This document shows, piece after piece, positions 49,121 to 57,640 of a stretch of DNA of 64,000 nt (positions within the stretch are counted from its first letter, which is position 1; every line of letters starts with the position of its first letter). The notes beneath the pieces are model-generated. The model was not told the DNA's origin and ran no database searches. It saw nothing but the letters and a program-made list of their open reading frames with translations. A program made the position numbers and the translations under genes. This stretch comes from Pseudomonas sp. CC6-YY-74 (GTDB lineage: Bacteria; Pseudomonadota; Gammaproteobacteria; Pseudomonadales; Pseudomonadaceae), in assembly GCF_002025205.1 (NCBI RefSeq), contig NZ_CP019947.1, positions 937,501 to 1,001,500 on the forward strand, written 5' to 3'.

Positions 49121-50331
49121 GCGGCGGCGAGCAACCCGGCCTGCTGCCGGTCGAGGCGGCGCTGCAGCGTTTGCTGGCACTGGCCGAGACGATGCCGATC
49201 AGTGCCAACGAGCAGGTCGCCCTGGCCGACGGCGACGGCCGGGTGCTGGCCGAGCCGCTGATTGCCGGGCTGGACTTGCCGCCCTGGGCCAACAGCGCGA
49301 TGGACGGTTACGCCCTGCGCCTGGCCGACTGGACGGGTGAGCCGCTGGTGGTCAGCCAGCGTATCCAGGCCGGCAGTGCGCCGCAGCCGCTGCAGCCCGG
49401 CAGTTGTGCGCGGATCTTCACTGGCGCGCCGCTGCCGGCCGGGGCCGACACGGTGGAAATGCAGGAAAACGTGGTGGTCGATGAGGATGCTCGGGTGCGT
49501 TTCAGCGAGCCGCTGCGACTCGGCCAGAACGTCCGGGCACAAGGCCAGGAAACCCGTATCGGTGAGCATCTGTTGCCGGTAGGGACGCGCCTTGGCCCGA
49601 TCGAACTGGGCCTGGCGGCCACGCTGGGGATCGCCGAGCTGAGCGTGCGCCGGCGTCTGCGGGTAGCGGTGCTGTCCACCGGCGACGAACTGGTCGAGCC
49701 GGGCCTGCCGCTGGGGCCGGGGCAGATCTACAACAGCAATCGCCGTCTGCTGATGGCCTGGTTGCAGCGCCTCGGCTGCGCGGTGGTGGATGGCGGCATC
49801 CTCGCCGACGATCTGCAACTGACCCGCGCGGCGTTGGCGGCGTTGAGCGATGTCGACCTGATCCTGTCCACCGGCGGAGTGTCGGTGGGCGAGGCAGACT
49901 TTCTCGGTGTGGCGCTGCGTGAAGAGGGCGAGTTGACCCTGTGGAAGCTGGCGATCAAACCGGGCAAGCCGCTGACCTGCGGCCAGTTCCGCGGCGTGCC
50001 GGTGATCGGCCTGCCGGGCAATCCAGGCTCGACCCTGGTGACGTTCGGCCTGCTGGCGCGGCCCTATATCCTGCGCCGTATGGGTGTGCAGCAGGTTGAG
50101 CCGCTGGGCTTTGCCATGCCGGCCGGGTTCACCTGGAGCAAACCGGGCAAGCGCCGCGAGTACCTGCGCGCGCGCCTGGAAGATGGTCGCGTGGTGCTGC
50201 ATCCCAACCAGAGTTCCGGCTTACTGCGCAGCGCCGCCTGGGCCGAGGGGCTGGCCGAGGTGCTGGAGGGCACGACCCTGGCCGAGGGCGACAGCCTGCG
50301 CTTTATCCCGCTGAGCGAAATCCTCGGTTAA
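49117..50331 (+). CDS. moeA: Molybdopterin molybdenumtransferase
   Basis: The product is 404 residues with the MoeA landmarks PPWANSAMDGYALR, RIFTGAPLPAGADTV, VLSTGDELVEPG and ILSTGGVSVGEADF. It inserts molybdate into adenylylated molybdopterin. The GTG start overlaps the moaB stop (GTGA), so translation is coupled. It is probably one of two MoeA proteins in the genome, as in P. aeruginosa. Confidence 0.94.
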   Translation: MSGGEQPGLLPVEAALQRLLALAETMPISANEQVALADGDGRVLAEPLIAGLDLPPWANSAMDGYALRLADWTGEPLVVSQRIQAGSAPQPLQPGSCARIFTGAPLPAGADTVEMQENVVVDEDARVRFSEPLRLGQNVRAQGQETRIGEHLLPVGTRLGPIELGLAATLGIAELSVRRRLRVAVLSTGDELVEPGLPLGPGQIYNSNRRLLMAWLQRLGCAVVDGGILADDLQLTRAALAALSDVDLILSTGGVSVGEADFLGVALREEGELTLWKLAIKPGKPLTCGQFRGVPVIGLPGNPGSTLVTFGLLARPYILRRMGVQQVEPLGFAMPAGFTWSKPGKRREYLRARLEDGRVVLHPNQSSGLLRSAAWAEGLAEVLEGTTLAEGDSLRFIPLSEILG

Positions 50332-50425
50332 AGCTGGGCAGCGATGGCTATCGCAAGCTCCATCGCATCCTGCGGGATAAGTGGTGGGCTGAAGTCCACC
50401 CTGCGGGCTGAGCGAGATTCTGGGG

Positions 50426-50448
50426 TAGGGCGGGTTGCACCCACCCTA
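50426..50448. repeat. GGGTGGG-type imperfect palindrome between moeA and araC-like gene
   Basis: TAGGGCGGGTTGCACCCACCCTA forms a ten-base stem with one mismatch; it overlaps the stop codon of the minus-strand regulator. A similar TAGG-TGGGC...GCCCACCCTA element is at 54810-54848. Such intergenic GGGTGGG hairpins are common in pseudomonads. Confidence 0.55.
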
Positions 50449-51477
50449 TGGGTTCTGCGCCTGGCGCTTGTTCTCGCGGAATTGTCCCGGAGTTTGGCCG
50501 GTCCAGCCCTTGAAGCTGCGATGGAAGGAGCGCGGTTCGGTAAAGCCCAGGTAGCTGGCGATGTCCTGGATCGCCAGCTCGCTGCGCAGCAGGTAGTGCT
50601 CGGCCAATTCCTGGCGCAGTTGGTCGAGGATCTGCTGATAGCTGGTGTCGGCCTGCTGCAGGTGACGCTGCAGGGTGCGCAGCGTCATGTTGAATTTTTC
50701 CGCTACCCGTTCCTTGCGCGGCAGGCCGTCCTTGAGCTGCAGGCGCAGGACGTTCTTGACCCGCAGCGGTAGCGCCTCGTCTTCGTCCAGGCCGGCCATT
50801 ACGGTCAGGGCATGCTCTTCCAGGGTGCGCAGCAGGTTGGCGTCGGCCTGGCGTAGCGGCAAGCTGAGGTAGTCCAGCGGGACGAGCAGGGCGCTGCAGG
50901 GTTGCTCGAAGCGCACCGGGCAGCCGAATGCCGCGCTGTACTCGGCGCTGTCCACGCCATCGGGCAAGGCGTGCTCGAACCAGACTTCCTGCGGTGAGCG
51001 CTGCATATCGGCGATCCAGCGGGCGTAGAGCAACCAGGACGCCAGTACGTCCTCGACCATATGCCGGCGGATCGGCGCGGCCTGGTGGCGGCAGCTCCAG
51101 ATCAACTTGACGTGATCGGCGCTCGCCTCGATTCGGCTGACGCCCATATCGCCCACCAGTTTTTCGTAGGGCACGATACGGCTCATGGCCTCGCCGAGGG
51201 TGGCGCAGTTCATGGCGATATAGCCGAGCACGCTCCACGAGCCGGGCTGCACGAAACGCGCACAATGCAGGCCGAACAGCGGGTCGCCGGAGACCTCGAT
51301 CAAGTGCTGGAGCAGGCGTTGATGGACTGCACCGGCAATGCGCTTGCCGTTGTCCGCCAGATCTTCGGCCTGCACGCCGGCCGCCGTCAGCGCCTGGGCG
51401 ATATCCAGGCCCAGCTGTTCGGCGTGGCGCAGGTACTTGAGCAGGGCGGGAACCGAGGTGTAGCCGAGATTGTGCAT
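50446..51477 (-). CDS. AraC-family transcriptional regulator
   Basis: The product is 343 residues: an arabinose-binding-like N-terminal domain (about 20-210) and a C-terminal AraC DNA-binding domain (about 235-335) with the second helix-turn-helix IQDIASYLGFTEPRSFHRSF and KGWTGQTPGQFRENK. It is of the OruR/ArgR-like group common in Pseudomonas. It is divergent from the FAD-oxidase operon 126 bases away, so it probably activates that operon. The inducer is unknown. Confidence 0.9.
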   Translation of the reverse strand: MHNLGYTSVPALLKYLRHAEQLGLDIAQALTAAGVQAEDLADNGKRIAGAVHQRLLQHLIEVSGDPLFGLHCARFVQPGSWSVLGYIAMNCATLGEAMSRIVPYEKLVGDMGVSRIEASADHVKLIWSCRHQAAPIRRHMVEDVLASWLLYARWIADMQRSPQEVWFEHALPDGVDSAEYSAAFGCPVRFEQPCSALLVPLDYLSLPLRQADANLLRTLEEHALTVMAGLDEDEALPLRVKNVLRLQLKDGLPRKERVAEKFNMTLRTLQRHLQQADTSYQQILDQLRQELAEHYLLRSELAIQDIASYLGFTEPRSFHRSFKGWTGQTPGQFRENKRQAQNP

Positions 51478-51603
51478 AAACTTCTTATTCGCAATGGCTT
51501 GATTGGCGACAGCGCCTGTCCCGATTCGACAGTGACGCCGCGCGGCGGCTGGCTAGTATAGGCAGTCAATGATGGCGACCGACATATCCAGAGGGAGAGG
51601 CAG

Positions 51604-53199
51604 ATGCGACGTTGGAACGGCTGGGGCGATGAGGCAACAGTGGTGGAATTGCCGAGCCATGGCGAGGCCTTTCTCGCCGACTTGATCGGCCCGGGCCAGG
51701 TGCTGGCTGATGCCAGTCTGGAGCAGGTCTTGGCCAAGGTGCCGGCTTCGCGTCTGCTGGCCCACCCGCTGATCAGCCTGGACGCCGAGACACGGGTGCG
51801 CCACGCCCGTGGCCAGAGCCTGACGGACTGGCTAGCGATGCGCTCCGGCGAGTTCGGTGTGTTTCCCGATGGCGTCGCCTTCCCGGAAAGCGCCGCGCAA
51901 ATTCGCCAGTTGCTGGCCTGGGCCAGTCAACACGATTTGATCGTGATTCCCTACGGTGGCGGCACTTCGGTGGCCGGGCATATCAACCCGCAAGTTAGTC
52001 AAAGACCGGTGCTGACCCTGTCGCTGGAACGCATGGGCAAGCTGATCGAGATCGACGAGGACAGCCTGATCGCCACGTTCGGTCCCGGCGCCAACGGCCC
52101 GCAGGTGGAAAGTCAGCTGCGCGCCCGTGGTTACACCCTCGGCCATTTTCCCCAGTCCTGGGAACTGTCGACTCTCGGTGGCTGGGTGGCCAGCCGCTCC
52201 AGTGGCCAGCAGTCGCTGCGTTACGGACGGATCGAGCAGTTGTTCGCCGGCGGCAAGGTCGAGACCTTCGCCGGTACCCTGGAGATTCCAAGCTTCCCGG
52301 CTTCCGCCGCCGGCCCCGACCTGCGGGAAATGCTGATGGGCTCGGAAGGGCGCTTCGGCATCATTTCCGAGGTCAAGGTGCGCATCAGTCGCCTGGCCGA
52401 GCAGGAGCACTTCTACGCGGTGTTCATGCCTAACTGGCAGCAGGCATTGACCGGTATCCGCAACCTGGCCCAGGCGCGCGTGCCGCTGTCCATGCTGCGA
52501 CTGTCCAATGCCATCGAAACCAGGACCCAGTTGGCGCTGGCCGGTCATCCGCAACAGATCGCCTGGCTGGAAAAATACCTGGCCCTGCGCGGCGCCCGCG
52601 ACGGTAAGTGCATGCTGACCTTCGGCCTCACCGGCAGCCGGGTGCAGAACGCCGCCTCGTTGCGACAGGCGAAGAAATTGCTCAAGGGCTTCGGCGGCGT
52701 ATTCAGCGGCACCCTGTTGGGCAAGAAATGGGCGGAGAACCGCTTTCGCTTCCCCTACCTGCGCCATGGTCTGTGGAGCGCCGGCTATGCGGTGGACACC
52801 CTGGAGACCGCCACTGACTGGAGCAATGTCGACAGTCTGCTGAACAAGGTCGAGGCCAGCCTGCGCAAGGGCTTGAGTGAGGAGGGCGAGCGGGTGCACG
52901 TGTTCACCCACCTGTCCCATGTCTACGGCGAAGGATCGAGCATCTACACCACCTACGTGTATCGGCCCGGCAATAGCTACGAGCAGGCCATGGCGCGCTG
53001 GCAAAAGCTCAAGCACGCCGCCAGCCAGACCATCGTCGACAACGGCGGCACCATCAGCCACCAGCATGGCGTCGGCCGTGATCACGCGCCCTATCTGGCT
53101 GTGGAGAAGGGCGAGCTGGGCATGGCGGCGCTCAAGGCCTTGTCCGCGCACTTCGACCCGGAGCAGCGCCTGGCTCCTGGCGTGTTGATCGAGCCATGA
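51604..53199 (+). CDS. FAD-binding oxidase, alkyl-DHAP synthase-like
   Basis: The product is 531 residues. It has the VAO-type FAD domain (IPYGGGTSVAGHINPQ) followed by the C-terminal FAD-oxidase domain with HQHGVGRDHAPYLAVEKGEL. The overall layout is closest to alkyldihydroxyacetonephosphate synthase (AGPS) and the D-lactate/glycolate oxidase superfamily. AGPS swaps the acyl chain of acyl-DHAP for a fatty alcohol in ether-lipid synthesis; whether this protein does so is unknown. Its stop overlaps the next start (ATGA), forming an operon with a GlpD-like dehydrogenase and an FGGY kinase. Confidence 0.85.
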   Translation: MRRWNGWGDEATVVELPSHGEAFLADLIGPGQVLADASLEQVLAKVPASRLLAHPLISLDAETRVRHARGQSLTDWLAMRSGEFGVFPDGVAFPESAAQIRQLLAWASQHDLIVIPYGGGTSVAGHINPQVSQRPVLTLSLERMGKLIEIDEDSLIATFGPGANGPQVESQLRARGYTLGHFPQSWELSTLGGWVASRSSGQQSLRYGRIEQLFAGGKVETFAGTLEIPSFPASAAGPDLREMLMGSEGRFGIISEVKVRISRLAEQEHFYAVFMPNWQQALTGIRNLAQARVPLSMLRLSNAIETRTQLALAGHPQQIAWLEKYLALRGARDGKCMLTFGLTGSRVQNAASLRQAKKLLKGFGGVFSGTLLGKKWAENRFRFPYLRHGLWSAGYAVDTLETATDWSNVDSLLNKVEASLRKGLSEEGERVHVFTHLSHVYGEGSSIYTTYVYRPGNSYEQAMARWQKLKHAASQTIVDNGGTISHQHGVGRDHAPYLAVEKGELGMAALKALSAHFDPEQRLAPGVLIEP

Positions 53200-54794
53200 G
53201 CATGCCCGCCTGGAACGCCGCCTGGCGCGAGAGTGCGCTGCCCGAGCTGGCCGCGCGCGACTGGGACTTGATCGTCATCGGTGGCGGTATCAGCGGCGCC
53301 GGCATTCTGCGCGAGGCGGCGCGGCGCGGCTGGACATGCCTGCTGCTGGAGCAGCGCGATTTCGCCTGGGGCACCTCCAGCCGCTCCTCAAAAATGGTCC
53401 ATGGTGGCCTGCGCTATATCGCCAAGGGCCAGTTCGGCCTGACCCGCGACTCGGTGCGTGAGCGCCAGCGGCTGTTGCAGGAAGCTCCCGGCCTGGTCGA
53501 GCCGCTGAGCTTCGTGATGGCGCATTACCAAGGGCAGTTTCCCGGACCGAAAGTGTTTGGCGGGCTGTTGGCGCTGTACGACGCCCTGGCGGGCAAACGC
53601 AACCATCTGTACTACCCGCTGCAGGAGCTGCGCTATCTGGCGCCGGGCCTCAAGCAAGACGGCCTGCTCGGCGGCACGCGCTTCTTCGATGCGGTGACCG
53701 ATGACGCCCGTCTGGTCATGCGCGTGTTGGGTGAGGCCCGCGGCGACGGTGGCGAGGCGCTCAACGGGGTCAAGGTGATCGAGTTGCTGCGCGACAGCGG
53801 GAGGGTGGTTGGCCTGCTCGCCGAGGATCGCGAAAGCGGGCGGCGTTTCAGTTTTCGCAGCCGGGTCGTGGCCCAGGCCACCGGCGCCTGGTCGGATCAG
53901 TTACGCGCAACGCCGGGCAGCGAGCATGTGCGTCCGCTGCGTGGCAGCCATCTGTTGTTGCCGGCCTGGCGTCTACCGGTGGCGCATGCCTTCAGCTTCA
54001 TGCATGGCGCGGACCGGCGTCCGGTGTTCGTCTTCCCTTGGGAAGGCGCGACTGTGGTTGGCACCACCGATCTCGATCATTCGCAGCCGCTGGATCAGGA
54101 GGCGCGGATCAGCGGCGGAGAGGTGGATTACTTGCTTGCGGCCTGCGCCCAGCAGTTTCCCGGTGCGGCAATCACGGCCAGCGACGTGCTGTCGACCTGG
54201 GCCGGGGTGCGGCCGGTGGTCAGCGACGGCGCCGCAGGGCGTAAACCCTCGGACGAGACACGTGAACACGCGCTGTGGATCGAGCCCGGTTGCGTGACCC
54301 TGGCCGGCGGCAAGCTGACCACCTTCCGCCTGCTGGCCCTGGAAGTGCTGCGGGCCTGCGCCGAGATGATCGGCCGGCCGCTGGACGATCAGGCTAGCGA
54401 GACTTTTCGTCCCGGCGTGCTGCCCGCGATGCCCACGCTCGGCCCCAGTCAGCAGCGGCGCCTGGCTGGCCGCCATGGTCGCGAACTGCCTGATTTGTTG
54501 GCGTTGCTCGATGAGGTGGGCAGCGAGCGGGCGGCCGGCAGCGACACGCTCTGGGTGGAGCTGGCCTGGGCGGCGCAGAACGAGCTGGTGCTGCACCTGG
54601 ACGATCTGCTGCTGCGCCGCACCCGCCTTGGTTTGCTGCTGGCGGACGGCGCGCGGGCGGAGTTGCCGCGCATTCGTGGACTGTGCCAGGCGCGTTTGGG
54701 CTGGGACGATGAGCGCTGGGAGCAGGAGGAATGTGACTATCTGGCGCTCTGGCGCAGTTGTTACAGCCTGCCGCAGGATTGCGATCGCCCGTAG
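53196..54794 (+). CDS. Glycerol-3-phosphate dehydrogenase/oxidase family protein
   Basis: The product is 532 residues. An FAD Rossmann motif DLIVIGGGISGAGILREAAR leads into WGTSSRSSKMVHGGLRYI, both GlpD hallmarks, and TTDLDHSQP and LTTFRLLALE appear later. It would oxidise glycerol-3-phosphate or a related polyol phosphate to the keto form, passing electrons to quinone at the membrane. It overlaps the upstream oxidase gene by four bases. The main glpD with glpF/glpK is not here, so this is likely a paralogue with another substrate. Confidence 0.87.
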   Translation: MSMPAWNAAWRESALPELAARDWDLIVIGGGISGAGILREAARRGWTCLLLEQRDFAWGTSSRSSKMVHGGLRYIAKGQFGLTRDSVRERQRLLQEAPGLVEPLSFVMAHYQGQFPGPKVFGGLLALYDALAGKRNHLYYPLQELRYLAPGLKQDGLLGGTRFFDAVTDDARLVMRVLGEARGDGGEALNGVKVIELLRDSGRVVGLLAEDRESGRRFSFRSRVVAQATGAWSDQLRATPGSEHVRPLRGSHLLLPAWRLPVAHAFSFMHGADRRPVFVFPWEGATVVGTTDLDHSQPLDQEARISGGEVDYLLAACAQQFPGAAITASDVLSTWAGVRPVVSDGAAGRKPSDETREHALWIEPGCVTLAGGKLTTFRLLALEVLRACAEMIGRPLDDQASETFRPGVLPAMPTLGPSQQRRLAGRHGRELPDLLALLDEVGSERAAGSDTLWVELAWAAQNELVLHLDDLLLRRTRLGLLLADGARAELPRIRGLCQARLGWDDERWEQEECDYLALWRSCYSLPQDCDRP

Positions 54795-54809
54795 GTGGCG
54801 GCGCATGCC

Positions 54810-54848
54810 TAGGTGGGCTAAAGCGCAACGCCGCCCGGCCCACCCTAC
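54810..54848. repeat. GGGTGGG-type intergenic hairpin
   Basis: TAGGTGGGC pairs with GCCCACCCTA, with a bulged base, across about 19 bases just after the GlpD-like gene. It resembles the element at 50426-50448. It may attenuate transcription into the kinase gene. Confidence 0.5.
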
Positions 54849-54923
54849 GGCTTGTACAGCCTGCTAGATATCCACTAGCCCGACCGTGCAGGCGACTGCA
54901 CACCTGATAAGAAGGACTGTGTC

Positions 54924-56483
54924 TTGAGCGAAAAAAGCTACTTGCTGGCCATCGATAACGGCACCCAGAGCGTGCGTGCGCTGTTGTTCGACCTGCACGG
55001 CAATCTGGTCGGCAAGGGCAAGGTGGAGCTTGAGGCCTATTATTCCACTCAGCCTGGCTGGGCCGAACAGGATCCGGAGTATTACTGGGCCAGCCTCGGC
55101 GAGGCTTGCAAACGGCTGTGGGCGCAGGTGGATATCGACCGCCGCCTGATCAAGGGCGTGGCGCTGACCACTCAGCGCGGCACGCTGATCCATGTCGATG
55201 CGCTGGGTCAACCGCTGCGCCCGGCGATCCTCTGGCTCGATCAGCGTCAGGCCGAAGTTCGCGGCAGGATCAAGGGGCCCTGGGGCTGGTTGTTCAAGCT
55301 GATCGGCGCGCAACAAGCGGTCGATCATTTTCGCGCCCAGGCCGAGGTCAACTGGGTCGCGCAGAACCAGCCGGAGATCTGGGCAAAAACCGATAAGGTC
55401 CTGCTGCTCTCCGGGTTTCTCAGCCATCGTCTGTGCGGTCGCTTCGTCGATTCGCTGGCCTGCTGCGTGGGCTACCTGCCGTTCGACTACAAGCGCCTGC
55501 AATGGGCCGCGCCGCGTGACTGGAAGTGGCAAGCCATACCGGTGCGCCGCGAGCAGTTGCCACAACTGCACAAGCCAGGTGAGCAGCTTGGCAGCATCAG
55601 CGCCGCCGCCAGCCGCCACACCGGTATTCCCGAAGGCTTGCCGTTGATCGCCGCCGGTGCCGACAAGGCCTGCGAAGTGCTCGGCGCGGGTGTGCTGGAG
55701 CCGCATATCGGCTGCCTGTCCTACGGCACCACCGCGACCATCAACACCACGCGGCGCACCTACCTGGAAACCATTGCGCTGATCCCGCCATACCCGGCGG
55801 CGCTTCCCGATCATTTCAACACCGAGGTGATGATCTACCGCGGCTTCTGGATGGTCAGCTGGTTCAAGCAGCAGTTCGGCCAGCGCGAAATGCAGCGCGC
55901 CAAGGAGCTGGGCGTCGAACCCGAAGCGTTGTTCGACGAACTGGTCAATGCCGTGCCGGCGGGCTCCATGGGCCTGATGCTGCAACCCTACTGGTCGCCG
56001 GGTATTCGTGAACCGGGACTGGAGGCCAAGGGCTCGATCATCGGTTTTGGCGATGTGCATACCCGCGCACATATCTATCGCGCCATTCTCGAGGGCCTGG
56101 CCTACGCCCTGCGCCAGGGCAAGGAGAAGATCGAGAAGCGCTCGGGCACCAGGATCACCCGGCTGCGTGTGTCCGGTGGTGGCTCGCAGAGCGATGCGGC
56201 CATGCAGTTGACCGCCGATATCTTCGGCCTGCCGGCCGAGCGCCCGCATGTCTACGAAACCTCCGGCCTGGGCGCGGCCATCGACTGCGCGGTGGGCCTC
56301 GGCCTGCACCCGGACTTTCCCACGGCAAGCAAGGCCATGACCCGGGTTGGCCAGGTCTTCCAGCCCAACCCGGCGGCGCAGCGCATCTACGAGCAGCTGT
56401 ACCGCGAGGTCTACCTGCACATGTACCGGCAGCTCAAACCGCTGTATCTGCGCATTCGAGCGATCACCGGCTATCCGGCGTAA
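54924..56483 (+). CDS. FGGY-family carbohydrate/polyol kinase
   Basis: The product is 519 residues. N-terminal LLAIDNGTQSVRALLFD and C-terminal LRVSGGGSQSDAAMQLTADI are the FGGY kinase phosphate-binding motifs. Relatives phosphorylate glycerol, xylulose, ribulose or similar. The start is a TTG with AGAAGGA eight bases upstream. It lies 129 bases after the GlpD-like gene with a hairpin between, and likely belongs to the same regulon. A kinase followed by a phosphate-oxidising dehydrogenase would be a short polyol-entry route; the substrate is unknown. Confidence 0.87.
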   Translation: MSEKSYLLAIDNGTQSVRALLFDLHGNLVGKGKVELEAYYSTQPGWAEQDPEYYWASLGEACKRLWAQVDIDRRLIKGVALTTQRGTLIHVDALGQPLRPAILWLDQRQAEVRGRIKGPWGWLFKLIGAQQAVDHFRAQAEVNWVAQNQPEIWAKTDKVLLLSGFLSHRLCGRFVDSLACCVGYLPFDYKRLQWAAPRDWKWQAIPVRREQLPQLHKPGEQLGSISAAASRHTGIPEGLPLIAAGADKACEVLGAGVLEPHIGCLSYGTTATINTTRRTYLETIALIPPYPAALPDHFNTEVMIYRGFWMVSWFKQQFGQREMQRAKELGVEPEALFDELVNAVPAGSMGLMLQPYWSPGIREPGLEAKGSIIGFGDVHTRAHIYRAILEGLAYALRQGKEKIEKRSGTRITRLRVSGGGSQSDAAMQLTADIFGLPAERPHVYETSGLGAAIDCAVGLGLHPDFPTASKAMTRVGQVFQPNPAAQRIYEQLYREVYLHMYRQLKPLYLRIRAITGYPA

Positions 56484-56569
56484 GCCACGGGCCTGTGGGC
56501 CCGCTTGAGCGTCCTGCATGGCAACGGGCAGGGGGTCGGCTAAGGTGCCGGCACCTTGATAGGGTGGCC

Positions 56570-56995
56570 ATGCAGCATGCGGTCAGGCGCTGTACGCGAA
56601 GCCATAAGCATCACAAGAAGCAGAGGATCGCTCGTTTTAAAATACTGCTAGTCGATGATTCGGCCATGTCGCGAAAACTGGTGCTCAAAGCTCTGCCGGC
56701 GGATTTGCAGGCTGTCGTGACCCAGGCCACTAACGGTGAGGAAGCCTTGGCGGCATTCCATGCGGGCCATGCCGAGGTGATCTTTCTCGATCTGACCATG
56801 CCGGTGATGGGCGGTTTTCGTACCCTGGAGCAACTCAAGCGCGAGGATGCCAATGCCGTCGTCATCGTCATCAGCGCCGATATCCAGCCTCAAGCCCAGC
56901 AGCGAGTGCGCGATCTGGGGGCGGCGGCCTTCATCAAGAAACCGATTAGCCCCGAGGCCTTGCAGGCGGCGCTGTATGACGTAGGGCTGATCTAG
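56570..56995 (+). CDS. Single-domain response regulator
   Basis: The product is 141 residues from the ATG at 56570 (GGGTGG just upstream), but the receiver domain only starts at about residue 20 (FKILLVDDSAMSRKLVLKAL), so the first 20 residues are unusual and basic. Receiver residues are intact: acidic pair DD, phospho-acceptor in FLDLTMPVMGGF, Thr/Ser in VIVISAD, and Lys in FIKKP. There is no output domain. It abuts a CheC gene, then a histidine kinase gene, a likely signalling module. Confidence 0.82.
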   Translation: MQHAVRRCTRSHKHHKKQRIARFKILLVDDSAMSRKLVLKALPADLQAVVTQATNGEEALAAFHAGHAEVIFLDLTMPVMGGFRTLEQLKREDANAVVIVISADIQPQAQQRVRDLGAAAFIKKPISPEALQAALYDVGLI

Positions 56996-57613
56996 ATGAA
57001 CAGTCAACTGGCGAACCTGAGTGAAGACCAGCGCGATGCCCTGCAGGAACTGATGAACGTGGCCATGGGCCAGGCAGCTGACCGCCTGGCCCGCTTGACC
57101 GAAACCTTCGTCACCCTGTCAGTGCCGCGCATCCATGCCGTCGACGTGAGCAATACCAGCCTGTTGAGCCAGCTGATGATTGCCAGTCAGCCGGCCATCA
57201 TCACCCGTCAATCCTTTCTCGGTCGCCTGCGCGGTGAGGTGATGGTCTGCTTTGGTGAGAATGGGGCCGATCAGTTGGCCGATTTGATGGGTTATGAAGG
57301 GGTGGGAAAACACAGCATCCAGGATGAACTGATGCTGGATGTCACCAATATCCTCACTGGGGCCTGTAGCAATGGCCTGGCGCAGCAGGTCGATATCAAG
57401 GTGAGTTACGGGTCTCCCTCGCTGCTATCGCGTGGGCGTTCGCTGCAGGAGGTACTCGGCGCCGCGGAATTGCGTGGCCATCAGGCGCTGGTGCTGGAGA
57501 TCCACTTCGAAGTGGCAACCCACAGCTTCTATTGCGATCTGTTGGTGTGCATCACCGAAGACACGGTGACCAGCGTTATCGAAGTGATCGATCAGTTGCT
57601 GAGTGATATCTAG
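56996..57613 (+). CDS. CheC-like response-regulator phosphatase
   Basis: The product is 205 residues. Both pseudo-symmetric CheC active-site segments are visible: LQELMNVAMGQAADRLARL near the N-terminus and ELMLDVTNILTGACSNGLAQ at about 112-131, each with the E/D...N pattern. CheC and CheX remove phosphate from CheY-type receivers. Its ATG comes directly after the stop of the receiver gene, so the receiver is the likely target. In most Pseudomonas chemotaxis clusters the phosphatase is CheZ, so a CheC here suggests a separate pathway. Confidence 0.85.
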   Translation: MNSQLANLSEDQRDALQELMNVAMGQAADRLARLTETFVTLSVPRIHAVDVSNTSLLSQLMIASQPAIITRQSFLGRLRGEVMVCFGENGADQLADLMGYEGVGKHSIQDELMLDVTNILTGACSNGLAQQVDIKVSYGSPSLLSRGRSLQEVLGAAELRGHQALVLEIHFEVATHSFYCDLLVCITEDTVTSVIEVIDQLLSDI

Positions 57614-57640
57614 CGCACATCATCGGAATAAGGATGCGAG

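Noticed and set aside
48673..50202. Long minus-strand frame opposite moaB and moeA
   Set aside because: It crosses two well-defined overlapping molybdenum-cofactor genes and encodes Gln/Arg/His-rich shadow sequence.
51832..53151. Long minus-strand frame opposite the FAD oxidase gene
   Set aside because: The plus-strand gene is complete with FAD motifs and operon overlap; the antisense frame has no support.
54864..56519. Long minus-strand frame opposite the FGGY kinase
   Set aside because: It is a shadow of a gene with both FGGY motifs; no signal or domain was seen in the antisense product.
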